Source of the DNA: Candidatus Omnitrophota bacterium
GTDB taxonomy: Bacteria > Omnitrophota > Gorgyraeia > JABMRG01
NCBI GenBank assembly: GCA_030593065.1
Contig: JAUVHV010000002.1
Coordinates: forward strand, 1 to 33,002
DNA: 33,002 nt
Direction of reading: 5' to 3'
This document shows, in pieces, positions 24,169 to 33,002 of the stretch (position 1 is its first letter; each line of letters begins with the position of its first letter). The notes beneath the pieces were generated by a model. That model saw only the letters and a list, made by a program, of their open reading frames with translations, ran no database searches and was not told where the DNA came from. The translations under genes and the position numbers were made by a program.

Positions 24169-25065
24169 TCAGGGCCGTGGATGAAATTTGTGGTGTATCG
24201 ATTTTAAACGCTCTTTATTTATATGCGTATAGATCTGAGTAGTAGCTATATCCGCGTGGCCAAGCATCTCCTGGACAACCCTTAGATCCGCGCCCCCTTC
24301 TAAAAGGTGCGTAGCAAAAGAGTGCCTTAATGTATGCGGCATTATATCTTTCTTTATCCCTGCCAAACGCGCGTATTTTTTAATCATCTTCCAGAAGCTT
24401 TGGCGCGAGATCTTCTTTCCAAGGCGGGATAGAAAGAGGCTGTTTACAGATTGTGATTTTAAAAGTTTAGTTCTCGACTTTTTCAGATAACGTTCCAGCG
24501 CAACCTGTGATTTTCTACCTATCGGGACTATCCTCTCTTTGCTCCCTTTCCCGATACATCTTACAAAACCTATATCAAGATTTACATTTTCAATATTAAG
24601 GTTTACAAGTTCTGATACGCGAAGGCCTGTTGCATACATAAGTTCAAGCGCCGCTCTGTCTCTTAAACCCATCCAGTTTTTTACATTAGGCTTTTTCAAT
24701 ATCTCCTCTACTTCAGACAGGGAAAGAGCTTCGGGAAGATGTTTCCAGAGCTTTGGGGAATCGAGAACAGTGGTAATATCCTCTTTTATATATTTTTCAC
24801 GCGTGAGAAAACGATGGAATACTTTTATGGCAACAAGATTACGTGATATGGAATTTCCAGAAAGGCCCCTCTCCTTCCGAAGCATCATATAGTCACGTAT
24901 ATCATCGCGCGAAACCGCATCCAGGTGAAGCCTCTTTTTTTTCTGAGTAAGAAAATCGGTATATTTGTAAAGATCGGCCCTATACGCTAAAATAGTATTC
25001 TCAGAAAGCCCTCTTTCCACAAGAAGATAATTCAGAAATTCTTCTATGAAATCTTTCATGGCCAT
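24169..25065 (-). CDS. xerD: Tyrosine recombinase XerD/XerC
   Basis: 298-residue site-specific recombinase that resolves chromosome dimers at dif with FtsK. It has an N-terminal SAM-like DNA-binding domain and a catalytic domain with Arg149 (TGLRVSEL), the lysine-bearing GKGSKER hairpin (172-178), His244 and Arg247 (HTLRHSFATHLL), His270 (LGH) and nucleophile Tyr279 (TQIYTH). The standard length and housekeeping context argue against a phage or integron integrase. It overlaps the metallo-hydrolase by 10 nt; an ATG two codons on would give an ATGA overlap instead. Only one Xer gene is visible, so XerC versus XerD naming is provisional. Confidence 0.94.
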   Translation of the reverse strand: MAMKDFIEEFLNYLLVERGLSENTILAYRADLYKYTDFLTQKKKRLHLDAVSRDDIRDYMMLRKERGLSGNSISRNLVAIKVFHRFLTREKYIKEDITTVLDSPKLWKHLPEALSLSEVEEILKKPNVKNWMGLRDRAALELMYATGLRVSELVNLNIENVNLDIGFVRCIGKGSKERIVPIGRKSQVALERYLKKSRTKLLKSQSVNSLFLSRLGKKISRQSFWKMIKKYARLAGIKKDIMPHTLRHSFATHLLEGGADLRVVQEMLGHADIATTQIYTHINKERLKSIHHKFHPRP

Positions 25066-25694
25066 GAGATTTCCTGCCGTTCTTTTCCTATGGTAGTCTT
25101 ATCCCCATGCCCAGGGAAAACAATAGTTTCATCGTCAAGGATAAAAAGCTTTTTCATTATTGAATTCATAATATCCTTTGTGCTGGAGTAGGGCAAATCG
25201 GTTCTACCGATACCCGAGGCAAAGAGAGTGTCTCCCGTAAAAACCACGCCATTATACTTAAGCGATATACCTCCGGGGGTATGTCCTGGAGTATGAATAA
25301 CCTTAAGCGATAAATCGGATATTACTATATCATCACCATCTTCTAATAGGCGGCTTGCTGGGGGTGATTTTTTAAGATCTCCATAAAACGCGGCCAGGCT
25401 TAAAAAAGGATTTGTGAGAAAATTAGCGTCCTTTTGATGTATATATATAGGCAGGTCAAAATCGCAGTTTGCGCCTATATGGTCTATATGGCCGTGCGTA
25501 TTTATTATAAATTCCGGAACAAGTTCCGATCTATCCAGAAAATTTTTTATTTCTTCGCTCTCTCCGCCCGGGTCTATTATCACGACCTTTTTTGTCTTTT
25601 TTGAACCAAAGATATAGCAGTTTGTATTGACCTGTTCTATCAATATCCTATGCAATATACAATCACTATTCGGCATCTTGTGGCTGTTCATCAC
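25056..25694 (-). CDS. Metallo-beta-lactamase-fold hydrolase (glyoxalase II-like)
   Basis: 212 residues. The binuclear zinc signature HxHxDH is at 67-72 (NTHGHIDHIG). Further metal ligands are in HTPGHTPGGISL, FTGDTLFASGIGRTDL and the C-terminal FPGHGD. It lacks the long C-terminal domain of true glyoxalase II and resembles the small YcbL-type thioester/lactone hydrolases; the substrate is unknown. The start is GTG (25694) or the next ATG (25691), both served by TAGGAGG just upstream, inside the preceding lipoprotein gene, which it overlaps by about 29 nt. Confidence 0.88.
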   Translation of the reverse strand: MMNSHKMPNSDCILHRILIEQVNTNCYIFGSKKTKKVVIIDPGGESEEIKNFLDRSELVPEFIINTHGHIDHIGANCDFDLPIYIHQKDANFLTNPFLSLAAFYGDLKKSPPASRLLEDGDDIVISDLSLKVIHTPGHTPGGISLKYNGVVFTGDTLFASGIGRTDLPYSSTKDIMNSIMKKLFILDDETIVFPGHGDKTTIGKERQEISWP

Positions 25695-26202
25695 TGGCGC
25701 CTCCTAAGTCATCTTTTATTACGAAGTGTTTCATATGAAAAAAAGAAAACCCGCTCCTTACAGCCCTATAATGCTTACTCAGCCGTGACACTATCCGATT
25801 ACTGTTTGATTTCACATAACTAGGTTGTTGTATCTTTTTTACAATATCTTCCAGCTCCTGTACGTATGGCTCTATCTGCGCCTTCTTTTCATCATTTAAG
25901 AGGTTAGAGAGCTTTCTTATCTCAACGAGCGAATAGGCTGCGTGGCTTTTAATCTTTTTCATGTTGCCTTTAGCTTTCACGGAATTGATAAGCTCCGCTT
26001 CCGAGTTTTTCCAGAATACATAATGATTCGCGTAGAGCTGCTTGTTTGTAAACTCTTTTTTATAATCATAGGGCTGTAAAACAGGGCCTTGCTTTACTTC
26101 ATCCTTTTTACTCCTTACAAATTTTCGTCTCCATCCGCCGCTGCATCCTGTAGTAAATAGAAGAGTTGCTATAAGAGCTATACCAATTATCTTTATATTC
26201 AT
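25666..26202 (-). CDS. Hypothetical lipoprotein
   Basis: 178 residues that I cannot assign to a family. The N-terminus MNIKIIGIALIATLLFTTGC is a type II signal peptide with lipobox FTTGC, so Cys20 should be lipid-modified and the rest exported. The mature part is strongly basic and helical, with a predicted coiled-coil-like stretch around EIRKLSNLLNDEKKAQIEPY. It ends in an acidic, glutamine-containing tail. A Shine-Dalgarno AAAGGTG precedes the ATG, 13 nt after the ligA stop, and the 3' end overlaps the hydrolase gene. Its operon partners (ligase, hydrolase, recombinase) give no functional hint. Confidence 0.8.
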   Translation of the reverse strand: MNIKIIGIALIATLLFTTGCSGGWRRKFVRSKKDEVKQGPVLQPYDYKKEFTNKQLYANHYVFWKNSEAELINSVKAKGNMKKIKSHAAYSLVEIRKLSNLLNDEKKAQIEPYVQELEDIVKKIQQPSYVKSNSNRIVSRLSKHYRAVRSGFSFFHMKHFVIKDDLGGASDEQPQDAE

Positions 26203-26215
26203 AATACACCTTTCC

Positions 26216-28222
<2,007 letters not shown>

Positions 28223-28495
28223 TTAGAACTTTATACCAAAATCTCTATACTCACCCTTATACTCCTGCCAGAGAATAACATCCCTGGTAATATAATTACT
28301 CATATTCTCTCTTATATTTTCCAATAACACGCAGAGTGAGTCCTTATCTCCTTCAGCAATAAGCTCGACTCCTCCATCAGGCATATTCCTTACCCATCCG
28401 GTAAGCTTGAGTTCGGTAGCTATGCGCTCAACGGTAAAACGAAAACCAACGCCCTGAACACTGCCTTTATAATATATATGCAAACGTCTTTTCAT
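28223..28495 (-). CDS. acyP: Acylphosphatase
   Basis: 90-residue enzyme hydrolysing acyl phosphates. The catalytic residues Arg19 (GSVQGVGFRF) and Asn37 (GWVRNMPDGGVEL) are in place and the length is typical. Its ATG is only 16 nt after the 3' CCA of the upstream tRNA-Pro, with a modest GAAGAGA as possible Shine-Dalgarno. The mRNA 5' end would thus be created by tRNA 3' processing if the two are co-transcribed. Confidence 0.93.
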   Translation of the reverse strand: MKRRLHIYYKGSVQGVGFRFTVERIATELKLTGWVRNMPDGGVELIAEGDKDSLCVLLENIRENMSNYITRDVILWQEYKGEYRDFGIKF

Positions 28496-28511
28496 ATTAT
28501 CTCTTCAAAAA

Positions 28512-28589
28512 TGGTCGGGATGATCGGATTTGAACCGACGGCCTCTTCGTCCCGAACGAAGCGCGCTAGCCAAGCTGCGCTACATCCCG
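28512..28589 (-). tRNA. tRNA-Pro (anticodon CGG), CCA encoded
   Basis: Folded by eye on the minus strand: 7-bp acceptor stem CGGGATG/CATCCCG; D stem GCGC/GCGC; anticodon stem CTTCG/CGAAG around loop TTCGGGA (anticodon CGG at 28552-28554, G37); T arm GTCGG-TTCAAAT-CCGAT; discriminator A73 at 28515 and a genome-encoded CCA at 28512-28514. C1-G72 and the G35-G36 anticodon fit proline identity. It reads CCG codons. It has its own promoter 22 nt upstream and is the first element of the acyP-ligA transcript. Confidence 0.95.
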
Positions 28590-28617
28590 AACCAAATCTT
28601 ACCAATTTAATCTAATT

Positions 28618-28646
28618 ATTTTATCACTTTGGAAGGATATAATCAA
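28618..28646 (-). promoter_or_regulatory. tRNA-Pro operon promoter (TTGATT-N17-TAAAAT)
   Basis: Minus strand: -35 TTGATT at 28641-28646 and -10 TAAAAT at 28618-28623, with a 17-nt spacer. The predicted start is near 28611, about 22 nt before the mature tRNA 5' end. No other good promoter is visible until rpsO, so this may drive tRNA-Pro through ribF. Confidence 0.72.
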
Positions 28647-28676
28647 GGGATTTTGAAGACTTATGTTAACTACGTA

Positions 28677-31600
28677 TTATGCGGCCTGCTCAGCAGCTTC
28701 TAAGGATATCTTCAGCGCTTCTATCCTTTGTATGAATCCCGGATTAGTTATAGCGGGGAGGATTTCAAAAAGCATTTTAAGCCTTTCTGCCAACGGCACA
28801 GTTTCAAGTTCTTCCACTATCTTCTCGTAGTTTCTCAGCTTATTTATAATATCAGCGAAGATTGCCTCAAATACAAGAAAAGATCTTTGCATCTCGCCAT
28901 TCAGCTCTATATCGGCAGGGTGTTGCGAAGTTATAAATACATATCTATCTCTGCCCTGCTTTCTATCAGTATTTATTTTAGCCACCATATCTTCAATATC
29001 AACCCTTGCGCCTGCTATAATACCAACGGGCATCTGAGTTTTTAGTATATTTGCCACCTCGATTACCGGGGCTTCTTCGTTAGAAAATGCCTTTTGCAGC
29101 GCAATTCCTGTATTCTTATAAATATTTTTCAAAAAGCTGCCTGCGGTCTTTACATTTTCACCTGATATCCCCCAATCCGCTATCAAATTTCTTCCGTCTT
29201 TAGATGGAACGACTATAATCTCAAATTTTGGCCTGTTCCTTAAGTCTCTTAACAAGGCAAGCGCCCTGATCAACTGCTCCTCTTCACCGCGCAGAGTTGA
29301 ATCATATATAATAAGGCCGTATCTGTCAGGAGATATATTAGGAGATTTACCAAAATAGCACTCATATGGATTTTTAGCCATATCTTCAAACAACTCTGTA
29401 TAGGAACGCCTTAAGTCTTCTGCTCTCTCAATGGTTTTGCCCGCGGAGGAGGCTTTTACAGTGGTAGTGTCTTTTTCTATCCTAATTATAACAGGCGATT
29501 GTCCGTCTATAAGCTCGTAACTAACAGCTTTTATTTTAAGCTCCTGGCCTTCAACATCTCCCAGTCTTACCACAGCCTCCTCGACACTCCGCCTTTTGAC
29601 ATTTAACTGTATCTTTTCATCTCCCTTTTTCTTTGCTATTAAGAAGATGTTTAACCTTTGCAGGCTCTCTTCCGGATAAGAGTACAATTCAATTTCTACG
29701 CCAACCTTTTTCATCTCTTTCACAAGGCTATCGTAAAAACCAAAAATCTCCCTTTTATTGCTGTAGGGAATGAGAAGGTGGGTGGCTATTCTGCCACTCG
29801 GAGACAATTGATTAAACAGATGTTCCCATGCTCTCAATGGATCCTCATGATACTGCAAAGCGAAGAAAGAAATTATCAAGTCCGCGTTTTCAGGAAGGAT
29901 TACTTTGCCCATATCTCCGCGGATAAAAGTAAACAGCCTTTCCAGCGCTTTTTCTTCACCGTATTTCTTTATGAGGCCCGCAAGCCCTCTCCCCTGCCTC
30001 CCGATTAAATCCCAGTCTATTAAGTCAATGCCATACGCCTTCAGGTTTTCACCATAACGAAGCTTTGATCCTTTTAACCCTATCCCTTCTCCGCATCCTG
30101 CGTCAACCAGGATTGTCCTGCGGAATTCGGTCTCCTTCTTTAAATATTTGTGCAAGCTAAATGGCACTTCTGCAAGTTTTAGCCACAAGTCATATTCCTC
30201 TATCGACCTGTATTTTGTAACTCCTTTTGGGACTGTATTTTGACCGCCCTCTTTTCCTCTTTCTACTACAGCGCGCTCTTGGCCCGCGGAAGAAGTTTTT
30301 ATAGAGGATAGCTCCCTATAATCTTCAGCTATGAATTCTTCGTACGTTTTAAGTTTAGATATCACCACTTCCACATATTCCTTGCTAATAGCTCTTCCGT
30401 TTGCAAATAGATTTTTTCTTGCAGCCTCTTTCAGTCCTTTTATTAAAAATTCTTTCGCATTTACAACTGATGGAACAATATAATAGTTGTGGTAATCCGC
30501 CGGCAAATCTCCTTCACAGCTTATAACATCGTCATCAGGGATAAGGTTATCTTTCTTCATCTTCGCGGAGTCCAGCACAACATAATAGGGGCCGTAACCT
30601 TTTAAGGAAAAATTTAATTCCGCAAAATAGCTTCTGCCGTCAGGAGAACTATTGATCCTTCCTTCAAGCATAATATTTAAAAGTGCTTCAATGCCTCCCC
30701 ATCTACCAACCCCGTGCGCCAAAACTTTATTACCTGATCCCTTGAGTATTTTTATCAGCTCATCCAGTGGCCTAACATGGTCATTGGCCCCTTGCCTTGA
30801 CCAATATTCTTCTTCTTCAAACTGTTCTAAAGCACCTGCAAAATCATCAAGATCCATCCACACCCTGTATCTTTTCTCATGTGATAGTATATCAGGTAAA
30901 CGGCCTTTATACTGCCCTTCTAACCTCTCTACATCTTTCTCAGGGAGAGCATCAATGCTTGCGGATAGCCTGTACTCATTGCAAACAATATCAGGGCCTC
31001 TTAAAAGATTCTCAATTTGCGCCAATGAATAAAGGTAACTCCATACAACCTTGTCCTGCCTCAGAGATGAGGTTTTTAGGGTTTCTGGTAATGTTTCTCC
31101 TGATAGAACTCCATCGTAAGGAAGTGGGTTCTCTTCTATATACGCGTTATATAACTTTTTAAATTCTTTCTCTGTCGCAACGAATTCTTTCTCTTCCTTG
31201 AAATTCTCCAAACGGCTGACTAGGTTATCTATAATCTCTTTTGCGGTATCTGTATATAAATTTTCACCCACATCCCTTGCGCTCTGCAACGCGGAATCGA
31301 ATGATTCTCTTATAGTCTCCGGCCTTCCATCTTTAAAGAAGCTTGAATCTGTCTGACGCAGATATACTACCTTTGTTACACCGGTTGCCGCTAAATCCAG
31401 AAGGTCTATGTCGCGGGCTATTCTTTCTAACTTTGACTCTGGCTGGGGAAAGCCGCCTTTCAGGCTATCTATATATCTTACCAATACCCTTTTTCTGTTT
31501 ATATTAATGCCTGAAACTTTAAGCGCTTTTTCAATTGCGTCCAATTTTGCCAAGCGGGTTAATTCCATAAACCCTACTTTTTTATTACCAAATTGCATAG

Positions 31601-33002
31601 AACCTTCTATTGGGCCCATATGTTTAACAATTATATCTTTCACCTGCTTTCTGAATTTTTCGTCATAACCAAGCTGTTCAAGAATCTCTTCAGCAAGCTT
31701 GGCGCTTTCTAAATGGTGCGCTAATAACCGAAAAGTGCTCGCCAATCCTTTGTCTTCAGGAATATAATCGGCACTAAGTTTATCTTTAGATATATCATGC
31801 AGCCAAAGGGCAACCTTAAGTATCTCTTTATCTCTGGCATTCAGCTTTTCTTTTTCCGCGAAATATTCTATTGCCCTGATGTTTCTTTGAGTATGCTCTA
31901 TACTTACCTCCTGAAGGCCGTTTTGTGAAAGAATATTCAGCCAGAAACTCTCATCAACAAAAAGCCCCGCGGAGGAGGATTTTATAGGTGATTGCGGTGT
32001 TTCTTTCTGTGTCGCGGGAATCTGCGAGGAGACAAGAAGTTGCTCATCGGAAAGATTATGATTTGCCAATGATATTGCGGCAACATATTTCATTGCTTCA
32101 GCAAAGGTGCCCACAGCATCGTGGGTGAAATTGGCGAGATGGGCCACATAGCCTTGCTCTAAAAGTCCAGTCATATCATCTTGAAACATAAATTCCTCTA
32201 ATAGATGAGCCAGCTCATGGATTAGCGTATCAGCCGCTTCATCAATAACACCGCTTTCCTTCTGAACAATACGGCTTGCCAAAGAACAGTTAAGGAACAT
32301 AGTGCTCTTACCTTGATATCTCTTAAATGCCCCGGCAAATTGGACATCGCCCACCAAAAGAATCTGCACTATCCCAATGTACCTGGCCATAGAATGAGCC
32401 AGAGCTACTAAGTTCCATTCTAAAGATGTATATTTATCTTGAGGAATAATATATCTTTCGGGATTTCTAATTTGCCGGCGTGCTGTTTCTATGCCTTGAG
32501 CCTGTACAACCTTTTCATGATAATAGGGGATTTCTTTAAAGCTGGGAACAATACCCATGGTTAAGCCAGCGCTTTTCAATGTCTCTGACTGTGCCCTGGC
32601 CCTAACTGCGTTTATCTTCTGCTGAACCGCTAAGCGACGAAGTAAAAGGCTAACTCTTTGGCCTGGTTGGGCAGTCTCCTTTGCCACCTCTAAAAGCATT
32701 AATAATTTAAGGGCACTCTTTTCCTTATCCAATATTCCAGGTTTAGACAAGAGATTTCTTAATTGCCGGTTCTCAATCTCTGCATATTCATTTTTATTGA
32801 TTCTATCTGCCAGCTCAACTAAGTATCTATCGTTTAAGTCAATAGAGTCCCAGTAACTATCGCTGGTCTCCCAGTCTAAAGGAAAGCCCGCAAAGACAAA
32901 TTGAGGGTCTGTTTGGGTAAGGGCCTTGTAGGCGATAGCCTTATAAAACTCAATCGCCACATATTTCTGAATCACCGGCAAATACTCATCTTCATACTCA
33001 AA
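28677..33002 (-). CDS. Giant multidomain protein with SSAG-tagged modules (5' end off the window)
   Basis: 1441 residues are visible; the frame is open to the right edge, so the start is outside. Residues here are counted from the edge. Five modules are separated by tags at about 343, 645, 904 and 1185. Module 1 has a zinc-peptidase-like HELAH (262-266, followed by acidic residues that could supply the third ligand). Module 2 is an HD phosphohydrolase (H in SIEHTQ, HD at 402-403, then HH, H and a late D). Module 3 has LAHGVGRWGGIEALLNIMLEGRI, tentatively ADP-ribosyltransferase-like. Module 4 is a class I SAM methyltransferase (VDAGCGEG, then IISFFALQYHEDP). Module 5 is unknown, alpha/beta in character. 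No membrane segment is visible. I know no characterised protein of this layout. Confidence 0.85.
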   Translation of the reverse strand, partial: FEYEDEYLPVIQKYVAIEFYKAIAYKALTQTDPQFVFAGFPLDWETSDSYWDSIDLNDRYLVELADRINKNEYAEIENRQLRNLLSKPGILDKEKSALKLLMLLEVAKETAQPGQRVSLLLRRLAVQQKINAVRARAQSETLKSAGLTMGIVPSFKEIPYYHEKVVQAQGIETARRQIRNPERYIIPQDKYTSLEWNLVALAHSMARYIGIVQILLVGDVQFAGAFKRYQGKSTMFLNCSLASRIVQKESGVIDEAADTLIHELAHLLEEFMFQDDMTGLLEQGYVAHLANFTHDAVGTFAEAMKYVAAISLANHNLSDEQLLVSSQIPATQKETPQSPIKSSSAGLFVDESFWLNILSQNGLQEVSIEHTQRNIRAIEYFAEKEKLNARDKEILKVALWLHDISKDKLSADYIPEDKGLASTFRLLAHHLESAKLAEEILEQLGYDEKFRKQVKDIIVKHMGPIEGSMQFGNKKVGFMELTRLAKLDAIEKALKVSGININRKRVLVRYIDSLKGGFPQPESKLERIARDIDLLDLAATGVTKVVYLRQTDSSFFKDGRPETIRESFDSALQSARDVGENLYTDTAKEIIDNLVSRLENFKEEKEFVATEKEFKKLYNAYIEENPLPYDGVLSGETLPETLKTSSLRQDKVVWSYLYSLAQIENLLRGPDIVCNEYRLSASIDALPEKDVERLEGQYKGRLPDILSHEKRYRVWMDLDDFAGALEQFEEEEYWSRQGANDHVRPLDELIKILKGSGNKVLAHGVGRWGGIEALLNIMLEGRINSSPDGRSYFAELNFSLKGYGPYYVVLDSAKMKKDNLIPDDDVISCEGDLPADYHNYYIVPSVVNAKEFLIKGLKEAARKNLFANGRAISKEYVEVVISKLKTYEEFIAEDYRELSSIKTSSAGQERAVVERGKEGGQNTVPKGVTKYRSIEEYDLWLKLAEVPFSLHKYLKKETEFRRTILVDAGCGEGIGLKGSKLRYGENLKAYGIDLIDWDLIGRQGRGLAGLIKKYGEEKALERLFTFIRGDMGKVILPENADLIISFFALQYHEDPLRAWEHLFNQLSPSGRIATHLLIPYSNKREIFGFYDSLVKEMKKVGVEIELYSYPEESLQRLNIFLIAKKKGDEKIQLNVKRRSVEEAVVRLGDVEGQELKIKAVSYELIDGQSPVIIRIEKDTTTVKASSAGKTIERAEDLRRSYTELFEDMAKNPYECYFGKSPNISPDRYGLIIYDSTLRGEEEQLIRALALLRDLRNRPKFEIIVVPSKDGRNLIADWGISGENVKTAGSFLKNIYKNTGIALQKAFSNEEAPVIEVANILKTQMPVGIIAGARVDIEDMVAKINTDRKQGRDRYVFITSQHPADIELNGEMQRSFLVFEAIFADIINKLRNYEKIVEELETVPLAERLKMLFEILPAITNPGFIQRIEALKISLEAAEQAA
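29439..29450 (-). repeat. SSAG tag copy between methyltransferase and C-terminal module
   Basis: Encodes Ser-Ser-Ala-Gly as TCC TCC GCG GGC within TVKASSAGK. The same tag with near-identical codons occurs at 30282-30293 and 31965-31976. Confidence 0.75.
30282..30293 (-). repeat. SSAG tag copy between ART-like and methyltransferase modules
   Basis: Encodes Ser-Ser-Ala-Gly as TCT TCC GCG GGC within SIKTSSAGQ. A low-complexity charged stretch (ERAVVERGKEGGQ) follows before the methyltransferase begins. Confidence 0.75.
31965..31976 (-). repeat. SSAG tag copy between peptidase-like and HD modules
   Basis: Encodes Ser-Ser-Ala-Gly as TCC TCC GCG GGG within PIKSSSAGL, preceded by a threonine/glutamine/proline-rich linker (PATQKETPQSP). 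Confidence 0.75.

Noticed and set aside
24169-25065. Phage or integron integrase
   Set aside because: Length, catalytic motif context and operon position fit housekeeping Xer; no attachment site or phage genes are nearby.

Overview
This 33-kb window is an ordinary-looking, compact bacterial chromosome segment (moderately AT-rich), almost entirely housekeeping genes, most of them on the minus strand and joined by short overlaps (ATGA, GTGA, TAATG). It ends in one large and unusual multidomain gene. I see no transposase, phage gene, CRISPR array or rRNA. The domain content and gene order, together with a giant protein whose modules are joined by recurring SSAG tags, suggest a member of the Planctomycetota-Verrucomicrobiota-Chlamydiota sphere, most likely Candidatus Omnitrophota. 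That assignment is inference from memory of such genomes, not from a search.

Layout, left to right. (1) 1-6895, minus: recA > degP-like protease > recX > alaS > hisD (hisD runs off the left edge). A strong sigma70-type promoter drives recA. (2) 6896-7336: divergent intergenic region with the recA promoter, a 159-bp imperfect inverted repeat (MITE-like or structured RNA), and a probable extended -10 promoter for cinA. (3) 7337-9126, plus: cinA-thpR, the only plus-strand genes; thpR overlaps pgpA tail to tail by 38 bp. (4) 9089-18421, minus: rpsO > pnp > dut > uppP > ftsK > rodZ > rimO > pgsA > pgpA, starting at a strong rpsO promoter. (5) 18517-28589, minus: tRNA-Pro(CGG) > acyP > ligA > lipoprotein > metallo-hydrolase > xerD > DHH/CBS/tRNA-nucleotidyltransferase fusion > rbfA > nrnA > truB > ribF, probably one long transcript from a promoter just upstream of the tRNA. 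(6) 28677-33002, minus: a giant protein (1441 residues visible, N-terminus off the right edge) built of five modules of roughly 250-340 residues: HExxH metallopeptidase-like, HD phosphohydrolase, ART-like (tentative), SAM methyltransferase, and an unknown C-terminal module, separated by the tag [IV]Kx-SSAG plus one decayed copy.

Functional themes: DNA repair and chromosome handling (recA/recX, ligA, xerD, ftsK), RNA and ribosome maturation and decay (tRNA, nucleotidyltransferase, rbfA, nrnA, truB, rpsO, pnp, rimO, thpR), and envelope synthesis and shape (uppP, rodZ, pgsA, pgpA, degP).

The less ordinary content is non-coding or modular. There are four palindromic repeat elements: the 159-bp one beside recA, a 29-bp-arm hairpin in the rpsO-pnp gap, a 20-bp fragment of the same family after dut, and a compound palindrome before truB. 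The giant SSAG-linked protein is the best candidate for something poorly described.
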